Assembly (NCBI GenBank): GCA_030848925.1
Contig: JANFFA010000001.1
Coordinates: 682,001-746,000 of the forward strand
Origin: Rhodalgimonas zhirmunskyi
GTDB lineage: Bacteria > Pseudomonadota > Alphaproteobacteria > Rhodobacterales > Rhodobacteraceae
DNA: 64,000 nucleotides
Reading direction: 5' to 3'
The notes under the pieces were generated by a model. That model worked only from the letters and a program-made list of their open reading frames with translations, searched no databases and was not told the DNA's origin. The translations under genes were made by a program, and so were the position numbers. Positions within the stretch are counted from its first letter, which is position 1, and every line of letters starts with the position of its first letter. Shown here piece after piece: positions 1 to 8,284 of the stretch.

Positions 1-2
1 CA

Positions 3-242
3 CTTGCTTTGATCCTGCCAACCCTCGCGCGCCACTCCACGCGGCTGGAACGCAGGGCCCTGATCGCTGCACTCATTCTGGCCACCGGCTGGGGCTTGCT
101 CAGCGTCATCCTCGCCCGCCCGCTCGAGGCCGCCGCGATCACCCTGCCCTCTCTCGGCGCGCCCGGCTTACTGTTTGCGCTCGCGTTGATCATACGGCTC
201 CTTGCGCGTGCCGAGCGCGAGGACAAGCGAGTTGCGGCTTGA
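3..242 (+). CDS. C-terminal end of a membrane protein (partial)
   Basis: The frame is open from the first bases of the window to a TGA at 240-242, so this is the last 79 residues of a gene starting upstream. It shows two hydrophobic stretches (about residues 19-36 and 47-66), an Arg-rich loop (HSTRLERR) before the first, and a charged Arg/Glu/Lys tail, which fits the end of an integral membrane protein. I cannot name the family from this part. The TTG at position 9 is unlikely to be the true start because the frame continues upstream. tRNA-Gly follows 38 bp downstream. Confidence 0.5.
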   Translation, partial: LALILPTLARHSTRLERRALIAALILATGWGLLSVILARPLEAAAITLPSLGAPGLLFALALIIRLLARAEREDKRVAA

Positions 243-280
243 CCGTCCTCCGGTCAAAGGCTATCTGACGTCTCGTTCAG

Positions 281-354
281 GCGGGTATGATGTAATGGTA
301 GCCTGTCAGCTTCCCAAGCTGAACGCGCGGGTTCGATTCCCGCTACCCGCTCCA
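281..354 (+). tRNA. tRNA-Gly (anticodon CCC)
   Basis: A full cloverleaf can be folded. The acceptor stem GCGGGTA (281-287) pairs with TACCCGC (344-350), followed by discriminator T and an encoded CCA (352-354). The anticodon loop TTCCCAA (311-317) sits between TCAGC and GCTGA and gives anticodon CCC at 313-315. The T-arm holds GGTTCGATTCC. Confidence 0.97.
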
Positions 355-442
355 CTTCCTCTCCCTCAGATCCGTGGCTCTTAACCGATCCTAAGCCTTC
401 CTTGTGCAATGCTCTCCCAAACGTCACGCACAGGGACGCGGC

Positions 443-904
443 ATGGATCACGCAGAGTATGAACGCGAAAGCAAGGGCGCAGGCTGGCGTTCAGCACTCA
501 TCATCGCAGGTCTTGCACTGCCGCCCCTCGCGCTCAACATACTCAGTCATTTCTTCGACAACCCCTACCTCCAACCCCTCAACCTCACCCAAGAAGGCCT
601 GTCCGGCATTGGCGAACTTGAAGAAGTCGGCATCAGCGGCACCAAGATCGACGTGCGCGTCGATTGGGGCACCGAGCGGACGGGCACCCTCACTCAAGAG
701 AAGTTTGCCAATACACTCGGTGCGGCGCTCCGCAGCCAGACGGTTTATTACAGCTTCCATTTCAATGAGGTGCCGGGTCGCTCCATCCGCGTGACCTTCG
801 TGGTCGGACAGAATAGCTACGGCCCCTTCTCAACGGCAGAGCTTTCGGATGGCATGAAACTAGCCCTCACCGCCCAACAGATGACGAACAAGGCCAACCG
901 CTGA
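443..904 (+). CDS. Small single-pass membrane protein of unknown function
   Basis: This 153-residue protein is not recognised. It has a charged N-terminus, one hydrophobic segment at about residues 16-33 (ALIIAGLALPPLALNIL), and a soluble, probably periplasmic domain of about 115 residues. The ATG at 443 was chosen because the longer frame from 404 begins with a Cys/Pro/Arg-rich stretch that looks non-coding, and a weak AGGGA lies just before 443. The gene ends two bases before the stop of the convergent histidine kinase. No catalytic motif is visible. Confidence 0.6.
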   Translation: MDHAEYERESKGAGWRSALIIAGLALPPLALNILSHFFDNPYLQPLNLTQEGLSGIGELEEVGISGTKIDVRVDWGTERTGTLTQEKFANTLGAALRSQTVYYSFHFNEVPGRSIRVTFVVGQNSYGPFSTAELSDGMKLALTAQQMTNKANR

Positions 905-906
905 GC

Positions 907-2214
907 CTAGCGCGCGATGACGATGTCCGCCCGCAATCCACCAAGTGAGGCGCTCTCGCTCAGACGCAAGACGCCACCGTGTGTGCGCGCCACATCCACC
1001 GCAATCGCAAGCCCAAGCCCCACGCCCGAACCTTCGTTCTGATTGCGGGCCGCATCCAACCTGGAAAAGGGGCGCATCGCCTCTTCATAGCGACCGGGCG
1101 GAATACCCGGGCCATCATCCTCGACCCGAATCCGCAGGCTCCTTTCGGTCAATTCGACAGAAACCTCGGCCCGACTGCCATAGCGCACCGCATTCGAAAT
1201 CAGGTTTTCAACGGCACGCCGGATCGCAACAGGGCGCAGGGCAACCTCTTCCCCTTCGCCTTGCGCATGTACCAGTGTCACCGCCTCGCCCGCACGCTGG
1301 AAGTCCTCGACAATCTGGCGCACCAATGAGATCACCTCAACTTGCTCCGGCTCCCCCTCGTTCGCATCCCGCACGAAACTCAGGAAAGCATCCAGCAGCC
1401 GCTGCATCTCCTCGACATCGCGCTCAAGCGGCTCTCGCTCCTCTTCATCAAGCAGTGAAAGTCCAAGTCGAAGCCGCGTGAGCGGCGTGCGCAGGTCATG
1501 GCTTACCCCGGAAAGCATCAATGTGCGCTGTTCGATCTGCCGTTCGATCCGTGCGCGCATATCCAGAAACGCATTGCCCGCCGCGCGCACCTCGATTGCG
1601 CCCGAGGGCTTGTAGGCCACATTCCGCCCCCGGCCAAACGCCTCGGCCGCGCGCGCCAACCGCTTGATCGGGCGCAATTGGTTGCGCAAATAGATGAAAG
1701 CGATCACCGTAAGCAGGAAGCCGAAAAAGATCATGTTGGCGAACAACTGATGCGGATTGCGCGCCGAAATTCGCAGCCGATCAAAGCTCAGCATCACTGG
1801 CCCCTGCTCTGTTTCGACATAGACCTCGACGACAAAATCATTGGGCAGCTCGAGTGCCAGAAGTCCCGGCACCAGATCGTTCAGCTCTTCTTGGATGATC
1901 AGGCCCGAAAAATCATACCAGCGTCGGTAGTTCTGCTTTGGCACCGCATCCACTGCAACCGGTGTCACCTCCATCTCGAGCCGTCGTGCAACGGCACTCT
2001 CTGACAGACCCGGCGCAGCATCGACCGCATCGACCATCAGCCGCAATTCCCGGCTGACCGCATCGCTCATCTGCCTCGTCACACCCTCGAAATGCCGCTG
2101 CACGAAGATGACCGAGATCACCAGTTGCAACAACACCACCGGCAGCACCAGGATCAGTGCCGCCCGGGCATAGAGCGATCGCGGCATATATTGTTTGAGC
2201 CAGCTAAAAAACAT
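907..2214 (-). CDS. EnvZ-like sensor histidine kinase (OmpR-type system)
   Basis: The protein is 435 residues. It has an N-terminal membrane segment (LILVLPVVLLQLVISVIF), a periplasmic sensor region, a second membrane segment (ANMIFFGFLLTVIAFIYL), a HAMP linker, a HisKA box (SHDLRTPLTRLRL, His about residue 239), and an HATPase domain with N box (NLISNAVRYG), DDGPGIP and GSGVGLGLAIA. These are the features of an active EnvZ-class kinase. The start at 2214 (MFFSWLKQYM) places a short cytoplasmic tail before the first membrane helix; the longer frame would run into the divergent hydrolase gene. No response regulator lies next to it, so its partner must be encoded elsewhere. The stimulus is unknown. 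Confidence 0.9.
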   Translation of the reverse strand: MFFSWLKQYMPRSLYARAALILVLPVVLLQLVISVIFVQRHFEGVTRQMSDAVSRELRLMVDAVDAAPGLSESAVARRLEMEVTPVAVDAVPKQNYRRWYDFSGLIIQEELNDLVPGLLALELPNDFVVEVYVETEQGPVMLSFDRLRISARNPHQLFANMIFFGFLLTVIAFIYLRNQLRPIKRLARAAEAFGRGRNVAYKPSGAIEVRAAGNAFLDMRARIERQIEQRTLMLSGVSHDLRTPLTRLRLGLSLLDEEEREPLERDVEEMQRLLDAFLSFVRDANEGEPEQVEVISLVRQIVEDFQRAGEAVTLVHAQGEGEEVALRPVAIRRAVENLISNAVRYGSRAEVSVELTERSLRIRVEDDGPGIPPGRYEEAMRPFSRLDAARNQNEGSGVGLGLAIAVDVARTHGGVLRLSESASLGGLRADIVIAR

Positions 2215-2257
2215 GCCTATTCCTAGCGAGACAATGCCCCCAGAGGAAGAGCACAGA

Positions 2258-3175
2258 ATGTCGTTCACGCCACCCGATGACTTCAATCCGCCCGTCGGCG
2301 TCGCCCTCGAGATCGAACCGGGCCTTCGCCGCGTACTGTGTCCGAACCCCTCCCCGATGACCTATCGAGGAACCAACACTTATATTCTTGGCGAAACCAG
2401 CCTCGCCGTGATCGATCCCGGCCCCGAAATCGAAAGCCACCTGCACGCCATCCTCGCGGCCGTGGGCGAGGGACAAAAAATCACCCATATCATCGTGACC
2501 CACGCCCACCTCGATCATTCGCCCCTCGCCCGGCGTCTCTCGGCGGAAACCGGCGCCCCGGTGTTGGCCTTCGGCAATTGGCAGGCCGGGCGTTCCGAGG
2601 TGATGCAAAAACTGGCTGACGCAGGCCTCGCCGGTGGCGGTGAAGGGGTCGACACTGCATTCGAACCAGACATTCTTCTGGAAGACGGTGCTGTTATCGA
2701 GGGTGACGGCTGGACGTTACGCGCGATCCATACGCCCGGACATTTCGGAAATCACCTCAGCTTTGAGTGGGGTGATGTGCTCTTTTGCGGCGATCTCGTG
2801 ATGGGCTGGGCCAGTTCTCTGGTCTCGCCGCCCGACGGCGATCTCACGGATTTCATGGCAAGCTGCGCCCGCGTGCGCCGCCGTGACTGGCGCGTCTTTC
2901 ACGCAGGTCACGGCGCCCCGATCGATACCCCCGCCTCGCGCCTTGATTGGCTTATCGAACACCGCAATGGCAGAGAATCCGAAATCATCGCAGCTCTCGC
3001 CGCAGGCCCGGCAAATGCCTACGACCTTGCCACGCGCATCTACACTGAAACACCTCCTGCGCTGATCGGCGCAGCCACCCGAAACGTGTTCGCGCATCTC
3101 GTTGATCTCACAGGAAAAAAGCAAGTCGCGCCAGACGGCACATTGTCTGCAGACGCCACTTTCCGGCTTCTCTGA
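2258..3175 (+). CDS. Metallo-beta-lactamase-fold hydrolase, LACTB2/glyoxalase II-like
   Basis: A 305-residue protein with the metal motif THAHLDHS (HxHxDH), further metal-binding positions at TPGHFGNHL and FCGDLV, and a late HAGHG motif. The C-terminal 75 residues look like the winged-helix tail found in LACTB2-type members. The family hydrolyses thioesters, esters or RNA; the substrate cannot be read from sequence. The ATG at 2258 is preceded by AGAGGAAGAG at a good distance, so it is preferred over in-frame ATGs upstream. It is divergent from the EnvZ-like kinase with a 43-bp gap. tRNA-Asn follows. Confidence 0.85.
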   Translation: MSFTPPDDFNPPVGVALEIEPGLRRVLCPNPSPMTYRGTNTYILGETSLAVIDPGPEIESHLHAILAAVGEGQKITHIIVTHAHLDHSPLARRLSAETGAPVLAFGNWQAGRSEVMQKLADAGLAGGGEGVDTAFEPDILLEDGAVIEGDGWTLRAIHTPGHFGNHLSFEWGDVLFCGDLVMGWASSLVSPPDGDLTDFMASCARVRRRDWRVFHAGHGAPIDTPASRLDWLIEHRNGRESEIIAALAAGPANAYDLATRIYTETPPALIGAATRNVFAHLVDLTGKKQVAPDGTLSADATFRLL

Positions 3176-3256
3176 CCGCCCTGTTCGATTTTGCGCCTTT
3201 TTACGACAAATCCCTCTGGACGCCCCGGATTCGGATTGTTATACGACGCCTCGTGT

Positions 3257-3331
3257 TCCGGCGTAGCTCAGCGGTAGAGCAGTTGACTGTTAATCAATTG
3301 GTCGTAGGTTCGATCCCTACCGCCGGAGCCA
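3257..3331 (+). tRNA. tRNA-Asn (anticodon GTT)
   Basis: The acceptor stem TCCGGCG (3257-3263) pairs with CGCCGGA (3321-3327), followed by discriminator G and encoded CCA. The anticodon stem GTTGA/TCAAT encloses the loop CTGTTAA, giving anticodon GTT at 3289-3291. The T-arm has GGTTCGATCCC. Two hairpins follow directly. Confidence 0.97.
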
Positions 3332-3350
3332 AAATCTCTCAGAGATTTTC

Positions 3351-3390
3351 AAACGATAAAGGCCGCCTTGCAGGGCGGCCTTCGTCGTTT
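3351..3390. terminator. Hairpin terminator downstream of tRNA-Asn
   Basis: The stem AAGGCCGCC (3359-3367) pairs with GGCGGCCTT (3374-3382), and outer arms AAACGA (3351-3356) and TCGTTT (3385-3390) extend it. It lies between the tRNA gene and the convergent iacI gene, so it may act in both directions. A second short palindrome, AAAATCTCT / AGAGATTTT (3331-3349), sits between it and the tRNA. Confidence 0.65.
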
Positions 3391-3532
3391 AAGCCGCGCT
3401 TTGCGACGGCTCTACAATATTGAACAGCATCGGCCCTAGGGATCGCGTCACGCCTTCCCTTAGTTGTTTGCTGGGAAGCATCGCCTTTGATGAAAACGGG
3501 GATGGGCCTGTCTGCCCTCCCCCCTTCTTGCC

Positions 3533-4096
3533 TCAGGGTTTCATCAACACGGATTTGGAGGGATAATCCGATGCCCATGTCGCCGGAAGCGGTGCAATAA
3601 AGACGTTTTCGGTCCGGTTCTGAACGAAGCGCCACTGCCCGTCCTCGCATTTGCGATACTTGTTGAACAAGCGCGACGAGCGCAGCAAGGCTTTCCCATC
3701 CGAGAAGAGCCACGGCTGCATATGCACCCAATTGCCTTCGGCAGTCTGCGCATCCGGAGAAACACGGATTTGCTCTGATGTCAGGTAATGACAGTTGAGG
3801 ATAAGCGACGGGTCCGCTTTGCCGCTCCAGAAACTTTGGAAATGCGCCTTGATCGCCTCCCATCCTTCCGCGCGGCCGAACTGTCCGTCGTAATATTCCC
3901 CGACCCCTTCCCAGACCGCCTCCGGCGCAAACAGCTCCATGATGCGATCGATCCGGTCAGCATCATCCTCCGATCCAAACTCCGGGTTGGGCGTGTCGCA
4001 CAAGAACATGTAGCGCGCCTGTACCCGGCGCACATCGGCCTCGGCTTCGAGGACCGCGATTCGCGCCTCGAGCGCTGAAATTCGCTCATCTGTCAT
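3533..4096 (-). CDS. iacI: SnoaL/NTF2-like protein, IacI-like
   Basis: The 187-residue protein starts with a short heptad-like helix (ISALEARIAVLEAEADVRRVQARYMFLCD) and continues as an NTF2/SnoaL cone fold with acidic, Trp-rich segments (EAVWEGVGEYYDG, HFQSFWSGK). IacI proteins of indole-3-acetate gene clusters are small proteins of this type that assist a later, poorly defined step. The call rests mainly on position: it is divergent from iacH across a 196-bp region holding the proposed operators. In Pseudomonas putida 1290 iacI lies inside the main operon, so here it has moved to its own unit. An alternative is a generic limonene-epoxide-hydrolase-like or dehydratase-like enzyme. Confidence 0.75.
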   Translation of the reverse strand: MTDERISALEARIAVLEAEADVRRVQARYMFLCDTPNPEFGSEDDADRIDRIMELFAPEAVWEGVGEYYDGQFGRAEGWEAIKAHFQSFWSGKADPSLILNCHYLTSEQIRVSPDAQTAEGNWVHMQPWLFSDGKALLRSSRLFNKYRKCEDGQWRFVQNRTENVFIAPLPATWASDYPSKSVLMKP

Positions 4097-4171
4097 GATC
4101 TTTCTCCTACATCTGCGGCATTTTTCATCGTTCCGCCTTAGCCATGATCAAGATCGCAGATTAATTCAATA

Positions 4172-4181
4172 TTCACGTGAA
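4172..4181. promoter_or_regulatory. Palindrome TTCACGTGAA between iacI and iacH
   Basis: A perfect 10-bp palindrome in the divergent iacI/iacH promoter region. Nine of its ten bases recur as ATCACGTGAA at 16296-16305, just upstream of the iacR start codon. I did not see the core TCACGTGA elsewhere in the window. It may be a second operator for a regulator of this locus. Confidence 0.3.
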
Positions 4182-4187
4182 AACTCT

Positions 4188-4220
4188 TTACCGTTTACGC
4201 ATGAACGGTAATCTTACCGT
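4188..4220. promoter_or_regulatory. Probable IacR operator: three TTACCGT half-sites
   Basis: TTACCGT (4188-4194), ACGGTAA (4205-4211) and TTACCGT (4214-4220) form a tight perfect inverted repeat with a 2-bp gap, plus a third half-site 10 bp away. The tight repeat recurs with 14 of 16 bases conserved at 11209-11224, before the TRAP transporter genes. Size and symmetry fit a MarR-family dimer, and the only MarR gene in the locus is iacR. The assignment to IacR is an inference. Confidence 0.6.
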
Positions 4221-4292
4221 AAATAACGCACAAAACATGACCATCTAACCAAGGCCCACCGGGCAGATCGCCTACCAAGCCACAGGGATACC

Positions 4293-5471
4293 ATGACTGT
4301 AACCAACCAGAATGATTGCGCTTTGGCGCATACTCTAGACATGGGCGAAGACGGCCTGAGAGTAGCGATCAAGGACTGCATCGACATCAAGGGTATGGTC
4401 AGCGCCTGTGGCTCTGCCGCGTTGAAAGACAGCGCGCCCGCCACGACGAACGCCGCCGTGGTCGACAATATCCTCACACATGGCTGCAAGATCATCGGCA
4501 AGGCTAACATGCATGAACTGGCCTATGGCATGACCGGGGTGAATGCAGTGTTCGGCACACCCGTTAACCCGAAATGGCCGGATAGAATTCCCGGCGGCTC
4601 ATCCTCGGGGTCGGCGGTGGCCGTGGCCGCAGGGCGATGTGATTTCGCCATCGGCACCGATACGGGCGGCTCCGTGCGCCAACCCGCGATCTGTTGCGGC
4701 GTCTATGGCATCAAACCCACCTTTGGCCGCGTCAGCCGCGATGGCTGTCACCCGAAAGAAAGCTCGCTCGATTGCGTTGGCGTCTTTGCCCGCACCGCCG
4801 CAATGCTGACCAAGGGCATGGAGGCGATCGATCCCACCTTCAAGCGCCAGCTACTGACGAAAGCGCCCCGCCTCGCCCGCGTCAAAAGCACCGTCGAAAA
4901 GAAACTTGGCGATGCTCTGGTTTATGCCTTGATGGAAGGTCTGCCAGATGCCGCTTATGTGACGTTGCCCCATATGGAAGCCGCATTCGACGCCGGCATG
5001 ACCGTGATCGGCGCCGAAACCGTGGCCGCTTTTGGCCCGCTCGTGGATGCAGGCAAGCCCCTCGGCGCTGATATCCGCAGCCGGCTCCTCAAAGCCCACG
5101 AAATCACGGATGAAAACCTGCGGTCCGCCGAAGACATCCGCGCGACCTTTACCAGCGAAGTAGATGCCATTTTCGAAGATTATGACGTGTTGGTCACCCC
5201 GGCCCTGCCTGTCATCCCGCCGACACTGTCCGAGGCCGAAGACCCCGCAACGGTCCTTCCCCTGACCAAACTGTTGCGTCCCTTCAACCTCAGCGGACAT
5301 CCGGCGATCGTCCTGCCTATATCGGTCGGACCGGATCACCTCCCCGCAGGCATCCAGATCATCGGTCGCAAAGGCGAAGACGCGTTCCTTTGCGCAACCG
5401 CCGAATGGCTCACCAAAACCTTAAGCGTATTCCAAACCGCATCCCAACCGGAGGACACCCATGACCGCTAA
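4293..5471 (+). CDS. iacH: Amidase-signature hydrolase, IacH-like
   Basis: A 392-residue amidase-signature protein with its Ser-cisSer-Lys triad in place: Lys27 (VAIKD), the Gly/Ser loop GGSSSGS at 101-107, and nucleophile Ser127 (DTGGSVRQ). It is shorter than typical family members of 450-500 residues. Related proteins are called GatA-like, but in this setting it is IacH, an accessory hydrolase of the indole-3-acetate locus whose exact substrate is not settled. It is the first gene of iacHABCDEFG and overlaps iacA by 11 bp, which implies translational coupling. The operator array lies about 70-105 bp upstream of its ATG. Confidence 0.85.
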   Translation: MTVTNQNDCALAHTLDMGEDGLRVAIKDCIDIKGMVSACGSAALKDSAPATTNAAVVDNILTHGCKIIGKANMHELAYGMTGVNAVFGTPVNPKWPDRIPGGSSSGSAVAVAAGRCDFAIGTDTGGSVRQPAICCGVYGIKPTFGRVSRDGCHPKESSLDCVGVFARTAAMLTKGMEAIDPTFKRQLLTKAPRLARVKSTVEKKLGDALVYALMEGLPDAAYVTLPHMEAAFDAGMTVIGAETVAAFGPLVDAGKPLGADIRSRLLKAHEITDENLRSAEDIRATFTSEVDAIFEDYDVLVTPALPVIPPTLSEAEDPATVLPLTKLLRPFNLSGHPAIVLPISVGPDHLPAGIQIIGRKGEDAFLCATAEWLTKTLSVFQTASQPEDTHDR

Positions 5472-6600
5472 TGCAGCACTGGCTGAAAAGCCCCCCACCA
5501 AGGACGCGGTGCTTGCCAGCATCCGAGAACGCGCACACGAGTTTCAGAACCTGCGCCACATTCCGCAGGATGTCGTTGATCAGTTCAAGGCGCTGGGCGT
5601 TTACCGCGCCTTTGTCCCGGCACGGTTCGGCGGCGATGAAATCAGCCCTGCAGCCTTCTGCCAGTTGATCGAAGACATCTCTGCCTCGGATGCATCGGCC
5701 GGCTGGGTTGCAAGCTTCGGGGTCTCGGCCACCTACCTCAGCACTCTGCCGGTCGACACCTATGCCGAAATCTTCTCGAACAACCCCGACACGGTATTCG
5801 CCGGGGCCATGTTCCCGCCGCAACCGGCCAAAACCGTTGCCGGCGGCTATGAGGTCAGGGGGCAATGGCCGTGGGGCTCGGGCATCATGGGCGCGGATCT
5901 GGCGGGCGCCGGGATCAAGGTCGAAGATCAGGACACCAAGCTGCCGCTCATCGCGATCATGCCCCGGGACAAGGTCGAAGTCGTCGACACTTGGAACACC
6001 CTTGGCCTGCGCGCAACCGGCTCGCATGACATCAAGGTGGATGGCGTTGTCGTCCCGCGCGAATGGACGTTTGTGCGCGGCTCGAAACCAACGATGGACG
6101 ATCGCCTGTTCCGATATCCGTCCATGGCCCTCGCCTCGCAGGTGCTGGCCGTCGTCGCCTTGGGGGCCGCGCGAGCGGCGCTAGACTTCGTGCACGACAC
6201 CGGCTCGCGCCAATCCGTGACCGGCGCGCCGAAGCCCGGCGCGCGGCCCTATCTGCAAACCGAATACGCCAAGGCGCGCGGCGTGTATCTGGGTGCGCGC
6301 GCCCTGTTCTACGACACGCTGGAAGAGGCCTACGAAGAGCTCGCCCATCAGGAAGCCGTCAGCCGCGACACCCACGTTCGCTTGCGTCTTGTCGCCTCGA
6401 AGGCGGCAAAGGACGGGGCCGAAGCAGCGCGCATGGCTTTTGCCCTTGGTGGCTCGGCTGCGATCAACGAAGGCCACCCTCTCGGCCGCTACATGCTCGA
6501 TGCCGCCGGCGTCGCGCAACACGCCTTCCTCAGCGAAGGCACATGGACCGGTGCTGGCGCCGCCATGTTCGATGAACCCACCATGCCCGGCTACCCATAA
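5461..6600 (+). CDS. iacA: Indole-3-acetate monooxygenase, flavin-dependent (IacA-like)
   Basis: The 379-residue protein has the acyl-CoA dehydrogenase fold of group D flavin monooxygenases (HsaA/HpaB type): an N-terminal helical domain, a central beta domain (VRGQWPWGSGIMGADLAGAGI; GLRATGSHDIKVDGVVVP) and a C-terminal helical bundle with RMAFALGGSAAI. IacA starts indole-3-acetate breakdown by hydroxylating the indole ring at C2, using reduced flavin from a separate reductase, here probably IacG. The start ATG lies inside the end of iacH, preceded by GGAGG. Amidase and Rieske neighbours in the canonical iac order support the specific name over other ring hydroxylases. Confidence 0.88.
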   Translation: MTANAALAEKPPTKDAVLASIRERAHEFQNLRHIPQDVVDQFKALGVYRAFVPARFGGDEISPAAFCQLIEDISASDASAGWVASFGVSATYLSTLPVDTYAEIFSNNPDTVFAGAMFPPQPAKTVAGGYEVRGQWPWGSGIMGADLAGAGIKVEDQDTKLPLIAIMPRDKVEVVDTWNTLGLRATGSHDIKVDGVVVPREWTFVRGSKPTMDDRLFRYPSMALASQVLAVVALGAARAALDFVHDTGSRQSVTGAPKPGARPYLQTEYAKARGVYLGARALFYDTLEEAYEELAHQEAVSRDTHVRLRLVASKAAKDGAEAARMAFALGGSAAINEGHPLGRYMLDAAGVAQHAFLSEGTWTGAGAAMFDEPTMPGYP

Positions 6601-6611
6601 GGAGACCTCCT

Positions 6612-6980
6612 ATGACCGACAAAGCCCCCCTGCGCACCCTGCTGTGCTTCAACAATCACCCGACTTTCTTCTCTCTCCCCTTCGATCAAATCGGCCCGGT
6701 GTGGAAAGCCACGCAGCAGTTGATGATGGGGATCGATCAGATGGACGGCGTCGAAATCGTCGGCACGTTCGATGATGACCAGACCATGGTCGGGGCCAGC
6801 CAGGGCTTTCCCTACACGTGGTACATCCTTGCGGATTTCCCGGATCGCGACGCGGTTCAGGCAGCGTGCAACCTGTTGCGCACCATCGTCGTGGGCGACG
6901 GCAATGACCGCCTCTGGAAATACATGACGGTCGAGGCCCGCATGGGCCGCGCGCTCGAAATCCCAACCGAAATTCTCTAA
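6612..6980 (+). CDS. iacB: IacB-like small protein of unknown function
   Basis: A 122-residue soluble protein beginning MTDKAPLRTLLCFNN, with no signal peptide or membrane segment. Its size and place between iacA and iacC match IacB of known indole-3-acetate clusters. Its length and segments such as GFPYTWYILADFPDRDAVQAAC suggest a ferredoxin-like alpha/beta fold similar to small HapK-like proteins, but I cannot confirm that by eye. No biochemical role is firmly assigned to IacB. The gene sits 11 bp after iacA with GGAG ahead of its ATG, so it is cotranscribed. Confidence 0.75.
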   Translation: MTDKAPLRTLLCFNNHPTFFSLPFDQIGPVWKATQQLMMGIDQMDGVEIVGTFDDDQTMVGASQGFPYTWYILADFPDRDAVQAACNLLRTIVVGDGNDRLWKYMTVEARMGRALEIPTEIL

Positions 6981-6997
6981 GCCAGAGGAACAGACAC

Positions 6998-8281
6998 ATG
7001 TCTCTCGACACACCGAAATTCAGCGATTTCGACGCGCTCTACGACGCCGAGAACGCCAAGGTCGCGACCGAAATGTACGAAGACCCCGACCTCTTCAAGG
7101 AAGAGATGGATCGGATCTTCAAAAAGACCTGGGTCTGGGTCGCGCATGAAAGCGAATTCCCCGACAAAGGGTCTTTCAAACTGTCCCAAGTGGGCCTCGA
7201 CCCGGTCATCGTCGTGCGCGACCGCAAGGGCAAAATCCATTGCATGGTGAACCGCTGCCGCCACCGCGCGGCCACGGTTTGCGAGGTCAAGCAAGGCAAA
7301 ACCTCATCCTTCCAATGCCCCTACCACGGCTGGGGCTATGGCTTGGACGGCTCGCTGCGTGCGGTCCCCTACCCCGAGCAATATGGCGATGACTTCGACA
7401 AATCTCAGCACGGCCTGCTGAAGCTGCGCACCGAATCCCACGAAGGGATGGTCTTCGCCACCTTCAACGAGGACGCTGAACCGCTGGTCGATTTCCTCGG
7501 ACCCGAGGTGTGCCGCTACATGACCCTGTTCATGAAGCAGGGCGGCGGGTTCCCGGTCAAGGTTCTGGGCGAGCATCAGTTTCAGGTGCCGATGAACTGG
7601 AAAGTGCAACTGGAGAACACCACCGACGCCTATCACTTCCCGATCGTGCACAAATCCTTCATGCAAACGCTGGATGAAAAGACCGAAGACCTGTTTGCCT
7701 TCATGGACAAGAACGAAGGCTGGGTCGAAGATCTGGGCAACGGGCATTCCATCATGATGATGATGCCCTCTCGCGCCGATCTGGACGACCGGCTCGACGA
7801 TCCGATCGAACCCCGGTTCGAATGGCTTGCCGAAGAAATCCGAAAAGAGGGCTACAGCGAAGAGCAGGTCAAGAAAATCGTGCTCGCCGTGGGGGGCCCG
7901 GGGTTCAACATGAACCTGTTCCCCAACGTGTCGTTCTCGCTGTCCTTCTTTCGCGTTCTGACGCCGATTGCCGTGGACAAAACCGACATTCGCCACATGG
8001 CGCTTGGCATGGATGGCGGTCCGAAGATCGCAAACCAGACCCGCCTGCGCCTGCATGAGCATTTCCAGGGGCCGATGGGCTTTGGCTCACCAGATGACGC
8101 CGAGGTCTGGGAACGGGTGCAACGGGGCACCCAAGGCGGTGAAGAGCTGCCGATCCTCGTCAACCGCGGCATCGTCGATGAAGAACCCGGCGTGATGGGA
8201 CCACGCGGTCACGTCAGTTCCGAAACCGGGATGCGCGCCGCTTATAAAATGTGGAAACGCATGATGGAACAGGAGGCCTGA
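6998..8281 (+). CDS. iacC: Rieske ring-hydroxylating dioxygenase, large subunit (IacC-like)
   Basis: The 427-residue protein carries a complete Rieske [2Fe-2S] motif with Cys87, His89, Cys107 and His110 (CxH-x17-CxxH), and the mononuclear iron motif Asp210, His213, His218 (DAYHFPIVH). It is therefore a catalytically intact alpha subunit of an aromatic-ring dioxygenase. In the indole-3-acetate pathway IacC with IacD converts the oxidised indole intermediate (dioxindole-3-acetate) toward catechol. The gene starts after AGAGGAA and is followed 3 bp later by iacD, as expected for an alpha/beta pair. Electrons should come from IacF. Confidence 0.9.
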   Translation: MSLDTPKFSDFDALYDAENAKVATEMYEDPDLFKEEMDRIFKKTWVWVAHESEFPDKGSFKLSQVGLDPVIVVRDRKGKIHCMVNRCRHRAATVCEVKQGKTSSFQCPYHGWGYGLDGSLRAVPYPEQYGDDFDKSQHGLLKLRTESHEGMVFATFNEDAEPLVDFLGPEVCRYMTLFMKQGGGFPVKVLGEHQFQVPMNWKVQLENTTDAYHFPIVHKSFMQTLDEKTEDLFAFMDKNEGWVEDLGNGHSIMMMMPSRADLDDRLDDPIEPRFEWLAEEIRKEGYSEEQVKKIVLAVGGPGFNMNLFPNVSFSLSFFRVLTPIAVDKTDIRHMALGMDGGPKIANQTRLRLHEHFQGPMGFGSPDDAEVWERVQRGTQGGEELPILVNRGIVDEEPGVMGPRGHVSSETGMRAAYKMWKRMMEQEA

Positions 8282-8284
8282 ACC

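Noticed and set aside
254-451. Minus-strand 65-residue reading frame over tRNA-Gly
   Set aside because: It is the antisense of the tRNA, and its VAGIEPARSAWEADRLPLHH content is the familiar false protein produced by tRNA genes.
3339-3863. Minus-strand 174-residue frame overlapping iacI
   Set aside because: It overlaps iacI in another frame, covers the terminator, and shows no family motif.
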